Positions 22,933 to 32,220 of a DNA stretch of 64,000 bases are shown in pieces (position 1 is the stretch's first letter; every line of letters starts with the position of its first letter). The notes under the pieces were generated by a model. It was not told the origin of the DNA, searched no databases, and saw only the letters and a list, made by a program, of their open reading frames with translations. This DNA comes from Stutzerimonas kunmingensis (GTDB lineage: Bacteria > Pseudomonadota > Gammaproteobacteria > Pseudomonadales > Pseudomonadaceae), in contig NZ_CP090366.1 in NCBI RefSeq assembly GCF_021432085.1, forward strand, positions 4,402,001 to 4,466,000, given 5' to 3'. The translations under genes and the position numbers were made by a program.

Positions 22933-23628
22933 ATGCAAACCGCCCTTGTCATTCGCTTTCTTGCTTTCGAAGATCTCGGCTCGCTGCAGCAGATTCTTGA
23001 TGGACGCCGATACCAGATCGAAACACTAGACGCGAACCTCGACTCGTTTGCCGGCCTCGATCCGTCAGCCCACGATCTGGTCATCGTTCTCGGCGGCCCA
23101 ATCGGGGCTTTCGACGAAGCGAAGTACCCATTCCTGAAGCCCGTCCTCTCATTCGTCGAACAACGCCTCCAGTGCGGCAAGAAAATACTGGGAGTTTGCC
23201 TTGGCGCTCAGCTGATAGCACGGGCACTGGGCAGCAACGTCGGCCCCATGGGGAGAAAAGAGATCGGCTTTGCGCCGATATCGCTCACGGACGAAGGTCT
23301 GCAGTCCTGCCTTGAGCCCTTGAGTAGCGGCGTGCCGGTACTGCACTGGCATGGCGATCAGTTCGAAATCCCAGAGGGAGCGACGCGCCTGGCAGCAACC
23401 GACACCTGCCCGAACCAGGCGTTTTCCGTAGGCAACTCGGTTCTCGCCCTGCAATTCCACCTTGAGGCCAATCCGCAGCGTATTGAGCATTGGCTGGTCG
23501 GCCACGCAGGTGAGCTCGACAGCATCAAGCTCGACCCACGAGTGCTCAGAGAGCAGGCGCAGGCATGCGCCGACGAACTGCTCGCGGCCGCGCAGACGGT
23601 GTTCGCGTCCTGGCTGGATAGGAACTGA
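22933..23628 (+). CDS. Class I glutamine amidotransferase-like protein
   Basis: This 231-residue stand-alone GATase domain carries the nucleophile elbow GVCLGAQLIARALG near residue 95 (Cys), an oxyanion LGGPIGAFDE segment, and the His/Glu pair in LQFHLEANPQRIEHW near 175. It has no synthetase partner domain, so it resembles GMP-synthase-like or gamma-glutamyl-amide hydrolases of unknown substrate. It is the first gene after the second MocR regulator, 14 bases before the MOSC gene, so the two form an operon. Confidence 0.82.
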   Translation: MQTALVIRFLAFEDLGSLQQILDGRRYQIETLDANLDSFAGLDPSAHDLVIVLGGPIGAFDEAKYPFLKPVLSFVEQRLQCGKKILGVCLGAQLIARALGSNVGPMGRKEIGFAPISLTDEGLQSCLEPLSSGVPVLHWHGDQFEIPEGATRLAATDTCPNQAFSVGNSVLALQFHLEANPQRIEHWLVGHAGELDSIKLDPRVLREQAQACADELLAAAQTVFASWLDRN

Positions 23629-23641
23629 CGGAGCCGCATAG

Positions 23642-24337
23642 ATGCTACTCGGGAAGATTCAAACCATCATGACCGGAACAGCTGTGCCATTCACGCGGCC
23701 CGAGACCTTCAGTGGAATCGATAAAAGACCGCGCACAGGGTCGGTCAGGGTCGGGTTTGAGGGGCTCGAAGGTGACGAGCAAGGTGATAGGCGTGTGCAT
23801 GGCGGGCCGGACAAGGCCGTCCACCACTACCCGTACGAGCATTATCACCACTGGAGGCAAACGTTCGGTGATCGGCCGCTACTAAGCGCTCCCGGCGCCT
23901 TTGGCGAAAACCTATCGACCATAGGGCTAACCGAAGAAAACATCTGCATGGGCGACATCCTCTCGTGCGGAACCACAGTGCTGGAGGTTTCGCAGACTCG
24001 CCAGCCCTGCTGGAAGCTCGATGATCGGCTTGGCACCAAGGGCGCAGCACTCGAAATGCAGCGTAGCGGCAAAGTTGGCTGGTACTACCGAGTGCTTGAT
24101 CCGGGCGTCATCGAAGCCGGCGCGACGCTGAACCTACTCGATCGCCCACACCCCGAGTGGCCACTGCGCAGCGTGCTGCAACTCCTCTACATCAACACGA
24201 TGGACCTGGACGCACTAGTGCGTTTGCAGTCGCTTCGATTGCCGCCCTCCTGGCAGAAGATTGTGGCAAATCGCATCAGGACCAGCACCGTTGAGTCCTG
24301 GGCCAAGCGTCTGGGTGGGCCGGAATCCAGCCGCTAG
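23642..24337 (+). CDS. MOSC domain protein (YiiM-like)
   Basis: This 231-residue protein has the YiiM-type MOSC fold: [20 protein letters not shown], then [33 protein letters not shown], and the conserved Cys in [16 protein letters not shown] near residue 125, which binds molybdenum cofactor in family members. YiiM-type enzymes can reduce N-hydroxylated substrates such as 6-hydroxylaminopurine. In this cluster it may act on an N-oxidised amine, which is an inference. The start at ATG 23642 lies 14 bases after the amidotransferase stop. Confidence 0.83.
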   Translation: MLLGKIQTIMTGTAVPFTRPETFSGIDKRPRTGSVRVGFEGLEGDEQGDRRVHGGPDKAVHHYPYEHYHHWRQTFGDRPLLSAPGAFGENLSTIGLTEENICMGDILSCGTTVLEVSQTRQPCWKLDDRLGTKGAALEMQRSGKVGWYYRVLDPGVIEAGATLNLLDRPHPEWPLRSVLQLLYINTMDLDALVRLQSLRLPPSWQKIVANRIRTSTVESWAKRLGGPESSR

Positions 24338-24396
24338 CAAAACAACTGGCCACACGCGTTCCCGCTCGGATATCCGCCTTCATTCTCGAGATCCAA

Positions 24397-25617
24397 ATGT
24401 CCAATAACAACCAGTCCGCCACCCCGCCATCCAAAATGGCGTTCAGCCGAATTGACCGTCTACCTGCATATGTTTTCAACGTAACCGCAGAGCTGAAGCT
24501 CGAAGCGAGACGCAGAGGGGAGGACATCGTCGATCTCGCTATGGGCAACCCAGACGGCGCGACGCCGCCACATATCGTGGCAAAGCTCTGTGAGGTCGCT
24601 CAGCGGGACGACACGCACGGGTATTCGAGTTCAAAAGGCATTCCCCGGCTGCGCCGCACGATCACCCAGTGGTACCAGAGCAGATACAACGTGGAGATTG
24701 ATCCGGAAACCGAGGCAATCGTGACGATCGGCTCCAAGGAAGGGCTGGCGCACTTGATGCTCGCGACGCTGGACGCCGGAGACACGGTGCTAGTGCCCAA
24801 TCCAAGCTATCCGATCCATATCTACGGTGCGGTGATCGCCGGCGCTCAAGTTCGCTCCGTTCCACTTGTGTCAGGCGTGGACTTTTTCATCGAGCTGGAG
24901 CGGGCCATTCGTGAGTCCATTCCGACACCGAAGATGATGATCTTTGGCTTTCCGTCGAACCCGACGGCGCAATGCGTCGAACTCGATTTCTTCGAGCGGG
25001 TGATCGCGCTCGCCAAGCAATACGGCATCTTGGTCGTGCATGACCTCGCCTACGCGGACATCGTGTTCGATGGCTGGCAAGCCCCCTCGATCATGCAGGT
25101 ACCTGGAGCCAAGGATGTAGCAGTCGAGTTCTTCACGCTGTCGAAAAGCTACAACATGGCCGGATGGCGCGTTGGTTTCATGGTGGGCAATGCCGAACTC
25201 GTCAACGCGCTTGCGCGAATCAAGAGCTACCACGACTACGGCATGTTCACCCCGCTTCAGGTTGCCGCAATAGCCGCACTGGAGGGTGACCAGGGCTGCG
25301 TGAAAGAGATCGCTGAAACCTACCAAGTCCGCCGAGATGTACTGGTTTCAGGATTGCGAGCCATCGGCTGGATGGTCGAGCAACCCAAGGCAACCATGTA
25401 CGTCTGGGCAAAAATCCCCGAGCAATACCAGCATCTGGGCTCGCTGGAGTTCGCCAAGAAATTGATGACAGAAGCCAAAGTCGCGGTTTCTCCCGGGATC
25501 GGTTTTGGCGAGTATGGCGATGATCACGTCCGCTTCGCGCTGATCGAAAACCAGAGCCGCATACGCCAGGCACTGCGCGGGATTCGCTCGATACTGAGGG
25601 CCGATGGCGTTGTGTAA
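24397..25617 (+). CDS. alaC: Alanine aminotransferase of the AlaC type
   Basis: This 406-residue protein is strikingly like enterobacterial AlaC along its whole length: [80 protein letters not shown], and the PLP lysine in [16 protein letters not shown] near residue 250. It transfers an amino group between alanine and 2-oxoglutarate. It follows the MOSC gene on the same strand after 59 bases, so it may be co-regulated by the MocR protein. It could be a second alaC copy in the genome. Confidence 0.87.
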   Translation: MSNNNQSATPPSKMAFSRIDRLPAYVFNVTAELKLEARRRGEDIVDLAMGNPDGATPPHIVAKLCEVAQRDDTHGYSSSKGIPRLRRTITQWYQSRYNVEIDPETEAIVTIGSKEGLAHLMLATLDAGDTVLVPNPSYPIHIYGAVIAGAQVRSVPLVSGVDFFIELERAIRESIPTPKMMIFGFPSNPTAQCVELDFFERVIALAKQYGILVVHDLAYADIVFDGWQAPSIMQVPGAKDVAVEFFTLSKSYNMAGWRVGFMVGNAELVNALARIKSYHDYGMFTPLQVAAIAALEGDQGCVKEIAETYQVRRDVLVSGLRAIGWMVEQPKATMYVWAKIPEQYQHLGSLEFAKKLMTEAKVAVSPGIGFGEYGDDHVRFALIENQSRIRQALRGIRSILRADGVV

Positions 25618-26148
25618 TTGGGTCTTCGCATATGGTTAGCCGTGTAACGTGGTGCAGTCGCGTACGGATCAAGGCGCAGGGTGCCGGCAAATGTTTGGAC
25701 AGCACCCGGAGACCAGCACGCCTTGCCGAGCTGCCCGGAGCGAGACCAGCACGGCCCAGATTGCCAAGCTTTGCTCAATTGAATTGAACGTCGTGGTTTG
25801 CTCCGTACTTTCAAGATGTCGCTCATCGCGTTCTGTACTTCAGCCGCTTTCAAGAACGGGGAGCGATTGTTTTGCCGGGGCGCTGAGCAGGCAGAGCCCT
25901 CACTGCGTAGATCGAGCTTCAGCCCACCCATTGTCTGTTGCCACGAAGGTGGGCTAAAGCCCCACCCAACAGCTGTGTTCCCGAAGCCTCGAAATGGGCA
26001 GGCCCCTCATTCGTAGGGCGGCCTTTAGCCCACCCAGCCGATTGGCTACCGCGAAGCAGGATTAAAGACGTTCCTGCCGTACCAATCGTCAGCTCGCTGC
26101 AGCTACACCAAGGGGGCTTTCGCGGCGCCCATGCAGGGCCCTTCTGGA
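25618..26148. other. 530-base intergenic region with degenerate hairpin repeats
   Basis: No gene is supported. The right half holds two related inverted repeats of the GGTGGGCTAAAGCCCACC type, at about 25948-25967 and, in inverted orientation, 26014-26035 (GTAGGGCGGCCTTTAGCCCA). A third partial copy (CAGCCCACCC) is at 25920-25930. Such sequences are common as dispersed intergenic repeats in pseudomonads. The left half is featureless apart from short ORFs without ribosome-binding sites. Confidence 0.5.
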
Positions 26149-26787
26149 TCAGCGGTTAGGTTGCGGCGTCAGGCGCAGGTACGGCTTGACCGCGCGATAG
26201 CCCTTGGGAAAGCGCTGCTTGATCTCCTCTTCGTCCTTGAGCGAGGGCACGATCACCACCTCGTCGCCGTCCTGCCAGTTGGCCGGGGTCGCGACCTTGT
26301 GGTTGTCGGTGAGCTGCAACGAATCGATCACCCGCAGGATCTCGTGGAAGTTGCGCCCGGTGCTCGCCGGGTAGGTGATGGTCAGCCGCACCTTCTTGTT
26401 CGGGTCGATGACGAACAACGAGCGCACCGTCAGGGTGTCGTTGGCATTGGGATGAATCAGGTCGTACAGCTCGGAGACCTTGCGGTCGGCATCAGCCAGG
26501 ATCGGGAAGTTGACGCGGGTGTTCTGCGTCTCGTTGATATCGTCGATCCACTTGATGTGCGAATCCACCGGGTCTACGGACAGGGCGATGGCCTTGACGT
26601 TGCGCTTGGCGAACTCGTCCTTCAGCTTGGCGGTGAAGCCCAGTTCGGTGGTGCACACCGGGGTGAAGTCGGCCGGGTGCGAGAACAGCACACCCCAGCT
26701 GTCACCCAGCCACTCGTGGAAGCGGATGCGGCCTTCGCTGGAATCCTGTTCGAAATCGGGGGCGATGTCGCCGAGGCGGATGCTCAT
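26149..26787 (-). CDS. lsfA: 1-Cys peroxiredoxin LsfA
   Basis: This 212-residue protein starts at ATG 26787 (MSIRLGDIAPDF), since AGGAG sits seven bases upstream; an ATG two codons earlier is too close to it. It is a 1-Cys Prx6-type peroxiredoxin with the peroxidatic Cys near residue 45 in HPADFTPVCTTELG, the conserved Thr and Arg of the active site, and a long C-terminal domain (PSLKDEEEIKQRFPKGYRAV). It reduces hydroperoxides. LsfA is known in Pseudomonas as a protein induced by low sulfate, which matches its place beside oscA and the sulfate transporter genes. Confidence 0.92.
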   Translation of the reverse strand: MSIRLGDIAPDFEQDSSEGRIRFHEWLGDSWGVLFSHPADFTPVCTTELGFTAKLKDEFAKRNVKAIALSVDPVDSHIKWIDDINETQNTRVNFPILADADRKVSELYDLIHPNANDTLTVRSLFVIDPNKKVRLTITYPASTGRNFHEILRVIDSLQLTDNHKVATPANWQDGDEVVIVPSLKDEEEIKQRFPKGYRAVKPYLRLTPQPNR

Positions 26788-26834
26788 CTTCATTCTCCTA
26801 TCTTGCGTGGGTTGCTGCGTTAGTTGATAGCGAC

Positions 26835-27410
26835 TCAGGCGCGCCGTTGCGCCTGTCGCTCGATCCGGCTCTGCAAGCGGTACAGGCTGGCGAAGCCCTG
26901 CTCCCAGCGCCGATGCCCGGAGGCCACGTTGATATGCCCGGCGCCGGCCAGGATCGTGGTCTCGCTGCCCCAGGCGTGGCCCATCTCGACGGCACGCGCG
27001 GCACTGGCGGCAGTGTCGTTGTCCGAGCCGATCAGCAGGCTGGCGAATGGCAAAGGCTGGCGGGGGATCGGCGCGAAGTTGCGCAAGGGTTCCGGGCAGC
27101 CGCTGCGTGCGACATCCGCGGGTGCCACCAGCAGGGCGCCGCGCACCCGTTGCAGCAGCGGCGCAGGCGCCTGCGCCGCCCAGTGCGCAACCGTGATGCA
27201 GCCCAGGCTGTGCGCCACCAGAATGACCGGTTCATCATGAGCGGCAATGCTGCGCTGCAGCTCGGCGACCCAGTCTTCGCGACGCGGAAGGAGCCAGTCC
27301 TGCTGCTCCACTCGGGCGCTGCCCGGCAGGGTGCGTTGCCAATGGCTCTGCCAATGCTCATCGGGCGAGCCATGCCAGCCCGGCACGATCAGATAACGGA
27401 TGCTGCGCAT
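26835..27410 (-). CDS. Alpha/beta hydrolase of the RBBP9/YdeN family
   Basis: This 191-residue serine hydrolase has YLIVPGWHGSPDEHWQSHWQ at the N-terminus, the nucleophile elbow AHSLGC near residue 67, and the catalytic His in GAGHINVASG near 160; the Asp is in SDNDTAAS. RBBP9-type enzymes act on small esters or peptides and the substrate here is unknown. It lies 47 bases upstream of lsfA on the same strand, so the two probably form a sulfur-limitation operon transcribed from the AT-rich region at 27463-27586. Confidence 0.85.
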   Translation of the reverse strand: MRSIRYLIVPGWHGSPDEHWQSHWQRTLPGSARVEQQDWLLPRREDWVAELQRSIAAHDEPVILVAHSLGCITVAHWAAQAPAPLLQRVRGALLVAPADVARSGCPEPLRNFAPIPRQPLPFASLLIGSDNDTAASAARAVEMGHAWGSETTILAGAGHINVASGHRRWEQGFASLYRLQSRIERQAQRRA

Positions 27411-27462
27411 ATCGGCGCCTCCTGTGATTCATGGCGGCCAGTCTAGGCAGCAGATCGATTCG

Positions 27463-27586
27463 CTTAAAAAGAATAAAGGATTATTTATTTATTCTTTTTA
27501 AGAATATTAGGCCACCTGATAAAGAATCTTCTTGTTATTCCATAAAGATCTATAAATGTTCTTAAACAATATTTTTAAGAATATTT
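27463..27586. promoter_or_regulatory. AT-rich divergent control region of the sulfur-starvation genes
   Basis: A perfect 15-bp inverted repeat, CTTAAAAAGAATAAA at 27463-27477 and its inverse at 27488-27502, has a 10-base spacer. A second inverted repeat, TTCTTAAA (27559-27566) and TTTAAGAA (27574-27581), has a 7-base spacer. The 14-mer TTTTTAAGAATATT occurs twice, at 27495 and 27572. The AT content contrasts sharply with both flanks. Position between lsfA and oscA suggests sites for a sulfur regulator such as CysB; the protein that binds here is an inference. Confidence 0.6.
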
Positions 27587-27667
27587 CGCCCACACCTATG
27601 ATCCGCTCCACGCCTTGCTGGCTACGGCCGTTCCGGTTGTCACGAAAGGCTTTCACGGAGAACAGCA

Positions 27668-27847
27668 ATGACCGCGACCATTCGCAACCTCGAGGGGCAG
27701 GACGAAGCCAGCATCCTGCGCGAGATCAACAGTGCCCTGAGCGGCCTCAAGTTCGGCTCGGTTGAAATCACCGTGCACAACGGCCAGGTCGTGCAGATCG
27801 AGCGCAAGGAGAAGTTCCGCCTGCAGCCGACCGGCAAGAACGCCTGA
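27668..27847 (+). CDS. oscA: OscA-type small protein (DUF2292) of sulfur starvation
   Basis: This 59-residue protein is too short for most gene callers. It starts at ATG 27668 with an ACGGAGAACAG ribosome-binding region. The DUF2292 pattern is clear: ILREINSALSGLKFGSVEIT, then VHNGQVVQIERKEKFRL. In Pseudomonas the oscA gene lies directly upstream of sbp-cysTWA and is needed for growth on organosulfur sources and for chromate tolerance. The same order is found here. The molecular function is unknown. Confidence 0.85.
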   Translation: MTATIRNLEGQDEASILREINSALSGLKFGSVEITVHNGQVVQIERKEKFRLQPTGKNA

Positions 27848-27898
27848 CCCCCAACTACCCCATCCATCAGCCCGACTGGACCACCGGAGGGCGTGACC

Positions 27899-27964
27899 AT
27901 GAAACGAGCCGAGACCATGAACACGCACCGGTACTGCAGCTGTCGTCCGCGAATGCGGAGCTAA
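27899..27964 (+). CDS. Possible 21-residue leader peptide with cysteine codons
   Basis: A short ORF in the oscA-sbp gap has GGAGG eight to ten bases before its ATG at 27899. It encodes MKRAETMNTHRYCSCRPRMR followed by S and TAA. Two cysteines one residue apart, in a peptide before a sulfate uptake operon, recall cysteine-sensing leader peptides. I could not see a convincing terminator/anti-terminator pair downstream, so an attenuation role is speculative. Confidence 0.35.
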   Translation: MKRAETMNTHRYCSCRPRMRS

Positions 27965-28113
27965 TCGAGTCACTGAAAACCGCCTGACACAGCTAGACCA
28001 GGTTGCAACCCGCCAGGCTGCTTCTGCCTCGCCCTGCCTGTCTTCCAGCGTGATTTCAGCGACCGCCCCTGATGCGCCAACACATACAAATTAGTTTTTT
28101 CAGGAGCTGCACC

Positions 28114-29112
28114 ATGTCCATTCGTCGCTTCGCCCTCGCCGCCCTGGCGAGCGCGCTGTTCGCCGGCCCCGCACTGGCCGCCGATACCCTGCTCAACGTG
28201 TCCTACGATCCGACGCGCGAGCTCTATGTGGAATTCAACAACGCCTTCAACAAGCACTGGCAGGCCCGGGGCCATGAGCCGATCAAGGTCCAGCAGTCCC
28301 ATGGCGGCTCCGGCAAGCAGGCCCGTGCCGTCATTGATGGTCTGCGCGCCGATGTGGTGACCCTGGCACTGGCGGGCGATATCGACGAGCTGCATCGCCT
28401 CGGCAAACTGATCCCCGAGGATTGGCAGACCCGCCTGCCGGACGCCAGCACGCCCTATACCTCGACCATCGTGTTCCTAGTGCGCAAGGGCAATCCGAAG
28501 GGCATCAAGGACTGGGACGACCTGGTCAAGCCGGGCGTCGAGGTGATCACGCCGAACCCGAAGACCTCCGGCGGCGCACGCTGGAATTTCCTCGCCGCCT
28601 GGGCCTATGCGCAGCAGAAATACGGCACTGAGAAACAAGCACAGGAATTCGTCGGGACGCTGTACAAGAACGTGCCCGTACTGGACACCGGCGCCCGCGG
28701 CTCGACCGTCACCTTCGTCAACAATGGCATCGGCGACGTGCTGCTGGCCTGGGAGAACGAGGCCTTTCTGGCCCTGAAGGAACAGGGCGGTGAAGACTTC
28801 GAGATCATCGCGCCGTCGCTGTCGATCCTCGCCGAGCCGCCGGTGGCCGTGGTGGACAAGAACGTCGAGCGCAAGGGCACCCGTGAAGTCGCCGAGGCCT
28901 ACCTGAACTACCTGTACAGCGAGGAAGGCCAGCGCATCGCTGCGAAGAACTTCTACCGGCCACGCAACGAGGCCGTGGCAGCCGAATTCAAGGATCAGTT
29001 CCCGGCGCTAAAGCTGGTCACCATCGACGGGGATTTTGGTGGCTGGAAGGCCGCGCAGCCGAAGTTCTTCAATGATGGCGGGGTGTTCGACCAGATCTAT
29101 CTGACCGAATGA
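28114..29112 (+). CDS. sbp: Periplasmic sulfate-binding protein
   Basis: This 332-residue protein starts at ATG 28114, with CAGGAG upstream; the frame is open further left but lacks a better start. A Sec signal peptide ends with GPALAADT near residue 23. The mature protein begins [20 protein letters not shown], the Sbp signature, and has [39 protein letters not shown] and [20 protein letters not shown], which bind sulfate by backbone and Ser contacts. It delivers sulfate or thiosulfate to CysTWA. The gap to oscA is 266 bases. Confidence 0.95.
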   Translation: MSIRRFALAALASALFAGPALAADTLLNVSYDPTRELYVEFNNAFNKHWQARGHEPIKVQQSHGGSGKQARAVIDGLRADVVTLALAGDIDELHRLGKLIPEDWQTRLPDASTPYTSTIVFLVRKGNPKGIKDWDDLVKPGVEVITPNPKTSGGARWNFLAAWAYAQQKYGTEKQAQEFVGTLYKNVPVLDTGARGSTVTFVNNGIGDVLLAWENEAFLALKEQGGEDFEIIAPSLSILAEPPVAVVDKNVERKGTREVAEAYLNYLYSEEGQRIAAKNFYRPRNEAVAAEFKDQFPALKLVTIDGDFGGWKAAQPKFFNDGGVFDQIYLTE

Positions 29113-29220
29113 AGCTACTGCGCTTGCTCATGCTGCGTTGAAGACCGGCTCGGGCCTGCTCATTTACAGCCCGTAAACTCCGCCGCCCTCGCCGGTCTTC
29201 GCCTTGCCTGAGCTGCGCTC

Positions 29221-29354
29221 GTGACGCTTCAGCCGAAACATTGCGTAGGGTGGATCGCGCTTCACCGATCCACCATCGCTACCGCTCGGAGGGCGGTGGT
29301 GGAAAGCAAAAAGCGACTTCCACCCTACGCAGCGCGTGACGCTTCAGCCGAAAC
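29221..29354. repeat. MITE-like inverted-repeat element flanked by 19-bp direct repeats
   Basis: GCGTAGGGTGGA at 29243-29254 and its exact inverse TCCACCCTACGC at 29319-29330 bound an 88-base element; the similarity of its ends extends to about 20 bases with a few mismatches. It is flanked by identical copies of GTGACGCTTCAGCCGAAAC at 29221-29239 and 29336-29354. It lies between sbp and cysT without coding capacity. The sequence type is a known kind of dispersed intergenic repeat in pseudomonads. Confidence 0.7.
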
Positions 29355-29415
29355 CTCTTCAACCGGAACGCTGTGGCCGCGGCGGATTCTTGTCCGCCCT
29401 GTCGAAGGAATAGTC

Positions 29416-30234
29416 ATGTCCCGCCGAACCTCCCCCCTCATACCCGGCTTCGGGCTGACGCTGGGCTACACCCTGGTGTACCTCAGCCTGTTGGTGCTGA
29501 TTCCCCTGGGTGCGCTGTTTCTCAAGACCACCGAACTCTCGTGGGCACAGTTCATCGCCATCGTCAGCGCGCCGCGCGTGCTGGCGGCGCTGAAGCTGAG
29601 CTTTGGCACCGCCTTCGCTGCCGCCGTGCTCAATGGCGTGATCGGCACGCTGCTGGCCTGGGTGCTGGTGCGCTATCGCTTCCCCGGCCGCAAGATCATC
29701 GAGGCGATGATCGACCTGCCTTTCGCCCTTCCGACCGCGGTGGCAGGCATTGCCCTCACTGCGCTGTACGCGCCGAACGGACCGGTCGGCCAGTTCGCCA
29801 CGCAGATGGGCTTCAAGATCGCCTACAGCCCGCTGGGCATCACCCTGGCACTGACCTTCGTGACCCTGCCCTTCGTGGTGCGCACCCTCCAGCCGGTGCT
29901 CGCCGATATCCCTCGGGAAGTCGAAGAAGCCGCGGCCTGCCTTGGCGCGCGTCCACTGCAGGTTGTTCGCCATGTGCTCCTGCCAGCGCTGCTGCCCGCC
30001 TGGCTGACCGGCTTCGCCCTGGCCTTTGCCCGCGGCGTCGGTGAGTACGGCTCGGTGATCTTCATTGCCGGCAACATGCCGATGAAGACCGAGATCCTGC
30101 CGCTGCTGATCATGGTCAAGCTGGACCAGTACGACTACGCCGGCGCCACGGCCATCGGCGTGCTGATGCTGGTGGTGTCGTTTGTTCTGCTGCTATTCAT
30201 CAACCTGCTGCAGCGCCGCATCGCGCACTCCTGA
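29416..30234 (+). CDS. cysT: Sulfate/thiosulfate ABC transporter permease CysT
   Basis: This 272-residue permease starts at ATG 29416 ([12 protein letters not shown]). It has six predicted membrane helices, beginning [20 protein letters not shown]. The EAA loop that contacts CysA is [20 protein letters not shown] near residue 175. The long frame upstream of this start passes through the repeat element and is not coding. It pairs with CysW, whose gene starts 13 bases downstream. Confidence 0.94.
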   Translation: MSRRTSPLIPGFGLTLGYTLVYLSLLVLIPLGALFLKTTELSWAQFIAIVSAPRVLAALKLSFGTAFAAAVLNGVIGTLLAWVLVRYRFPGRKIIEAMIDLPFALPTAVAGIALTALYAPNGPVGQFATQMGFKIAYSPLGITLALTFVTLPFVVRTLQPVLADIPREVEEAAACLGARPLQVVRHVLLPALLPAWLTGFALAFARGVGEYGSVIFIAGNMPMKTEILPLLIMVKLDQYDYAGATAIGVLMLVVSFVLLLFINLLQRRIAHS

Positions 30235-30247
30235 AGAGGCCACCGAC

Positions 30248-31123
30248 ATGACTTCCGCTTCCCTATCGGTGACCGCAAACAGCACCGCCAATGCCACGCG
30301 CCGCGGCAACGCCCTCGGCCGTCGGCTATTGATCGTCGCTGCCTGGCTGGTCTTCGCGCTGTTCCTCTTGCTGCCCCTGCTGATCGTTGTCAGCGAGGCA
30401 CTGAAGCAGGGCTTCAGCACATTTTTCACCGCCATCTTCGAGCCCGACGCCCTGGCGGCGCTCAAGCTCACCCTGCTTGCCGTGGGCATCTCGGTGCCGC
30501 TCAATCTGGTGTTCGGCGTCGCCGCCGCCTGGTGCGTGAGCAAGTACGAGTTCCGCGGCAAGAGCCTGCTGGTGACCCTGATAGACCTGCCGTTCTCGGT
30601 CTCCCCGGTCATTGCCGGCCTGATCTACGTGCTCTTGTTCGGCGCCCAGGGCTATTTAGGCGAGTGGCTGAGTGATCACGATATCCAGATCGTCTTCGCC
30701 GTGCCGGGCATCGTCCTGGCGACGCTGTTCGTCACCGTGCCCTTCGTCGCCCGCGAGCTGATCCCGCTGATGCAGGAACAGGGCAGCACCGAGGAAGAAG
30801 CCGCGCGGCTACTCGGCGCCAGCGGCTGGCAGATGTTCTGGCACATCACCCTGCCGAACATCAAATGGGGCCTGATCTACGGCGTGGTGCTCTGCACCGC
30901 GCGGGCGATGGGCGAGTTCGGCGCGGTGTCGGTGGTGTCCGGGCATATCCGCGGGCTGACCAACACCCTGCCGCTGCACGTCGAGATTCTCTACAACGAA
31001 TACAACCACGTCGCCGCGTTCAGCGTGGCCAGCCTGCTGCTGGCCCTGGCGCTGGTGATCCTGCTGCTCAAGCAGTGGAGCGAATCGCGTATCGCCCGCC
31101 TGCACGCCAACGCCGAGGAATGA
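30248..31123 (+). CDS. cysW: Sulfate/thiosulfate ABC transporter permease CysW
   Basis: This 291-residue permease has a non-conserved cytoplasmic N-terminus rich in Ser/Thr/Ala (about 25 residues), then six membrane helices ([40 protein letters not shown] and others). The EAA loop is [20 protein letters not shown] near residue 185. It forms the channel with CysT. Its stop at 31123 lies two bases before the cysA ATG, so the three genes are one operon. Confidence 0.94.
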   Translation: MTSASLSVTANSTANATRRGNALGRRLLIVAAWLVFALFLLLPLLIVVSEALKQGFSTFFTAIFEPDALAALKLTLLAVGISVPLNLVFGVAAAWCVSKYEFRGKSLLVTLIDLPFSVSPVIAGLIYVLLFGAQGYLGEWLSDHDIQIVFAVPGIVLATLFVTVPFVARELIPLMQEQGSTEEEAARLLGASGWQMFWHITLPNIKWGLIYGVVLCTARAMGEFGAVSVVSGHIRGLTNTLPLHVEILYNEYNHVAAFSVASLLLALALVILLLKQWSESRIARLHANAEE

Positions 31124-31125
31124 CC

Positions 31126-32112
31126 ATGTCGATCGAAATCAGCAACATCAACAAGCGTTTCGGCCAGTTCCAGGCACTGAACGCGATCAACCTGCATATC
31201 CAGAGCGGTGAACTGGTCGCTCTGCTCGGCCCGTCAGGCTGCGGCAAGACAAGCCTGCTGCGCATCATCGCCGGGCTGGAAACGCCGGACAGCGGCAGCA
31301 TCGTGTTCCATGGTGAGGATGTCTCCAGCCGCGATGTGCGCGACCGCAACGTCGGTTTCGTCTTCCAGCATTACGCCCTGTTCCGCCATATGACCGTGTT
31401 TGACAACGTGGCCTTCGGCCTGCGCATGAAGCCGAAGAAGCAACGCCCGAGCGAAGCGGTCATCGCCGAAAAAGTCCGCGAACTGCTCGGCCTCGTGCAG
31501 CTCGACTGGCTGGCCGACCGCTACCCGGAGCAGCTCTCCGGCGGCCAGCGACAGCGTATCGCCCTGGCGCGCGCACTGGCGGTCGAGCCGAAAGTGCTGC
31601 TGCTCGACGAGCCGTTCGGCGCACTGGACGCCAAGGTGCGCAAGGAGCTGCGCCGCTGGCTGGCACGGCTGCACGAAGACGTGCACCTGACCTCAGTATT
31701 CGTCACCCATGACCAGGAGGAAGCGATGGAGGTCGCCGACCGCATCGTGGTGATGAACAAGGGTGTGGTCGAGCAGATCGGCACGCCGGCGGAGGTCTAC
31801 GCCAACCCCGCCAGCGAGTTCGTCTACCACTTCCTCGGCGACGCCAATCGCCTGCAGCTGGATGAACAGCGCAGCGTGCTGTTCCGCCCGCATGAGGTTT
31901 CCCTGAGCCGCGAAGCGGTGGCCGAGCACCTAGCCGGCGAGGTGCGCGACATCCGTCCGCTTGGTGCGCTTACCCGGGTCACGCTGAAGGTCGCTGGGCA
32001 AGCCGAGCCGATCGAAGCGGAGGTCGGCAATGACCACGCCAGCCTGGTAGGCGTGCGACGCGGCAGCACGCTGTACTTCCAGCCCAAGGGGCAGGCGCTG
32101 CGCGCGGGCTGA
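31126..32112 (+). CDS. cysA: Sulfate/thiosulfate ABC transporter ATP-binding protein CysA
   Basis: This 328-residue protein starts at ATG 31126 ([12 protein letters not shown]). The Walker A is GPSGCGKTS near residue 35, the signature motif [15 protein letters not shown] near 135, and Walker [13 protein letters not shown] near 155, with the switch His in [11 protein letters not shown] near 190. The C-terminal TOBE-type domain (about 235-328) is the regulatory part of CysA. It supplies energy for sulfate uptake by Sbp-CysTW. Confidence 0.95.
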   Translation: MSIEISNINKRFGQFQALNAINLHIQSGELVALLGPSGCGKTSLLRIIAGLETPDSGSIVFHGEDVSSRDVRDRNVGFVFQHYALFRHMTVFDNVAFGLRMKPKKQRPSEAVIAEKVRELLGLVQLDWLADRYPEQLSGGQRQRIALARALAVEPKVLLLDEPFGALDAKVRKELRRWLARLHEDVHLTSVFVTHDQEEAMEVADRIVVMNKGVVEQIGTPAEVYANPASEFVYHFLGDANRLQLDEQRSVLFRPHEVSLSREAVAEHLAGEVRDIRPLGALTRVTLKVAGQAEPIEAEVGNDHASLVGVRRGSTLYFQPKGQALRAG

Positions 32113-32220
32113 TGCGCGCCGCCGCGTCGACTCGCGGTCATATCGGGCGACAGAAGCGACTTGGCCGCGGCGGGCAACTGTCGCACCCTGTCGGCAGTCG
32201 CCCCTTATCGCGAGGCTCAC

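Noticed and set aside
25640..25960. A gene remnant in the alaC-lsfA gap
   Set aside because: Short frames on both strands show no domain, ribosome-binding site or similarity that I can recognise.
29221..29415. An N-terminal extension of CysT by 65 residues
   Set aside because: The extension is encoded by the repeat element and has no similarity to permeases; ATG 29416 fits the family start.
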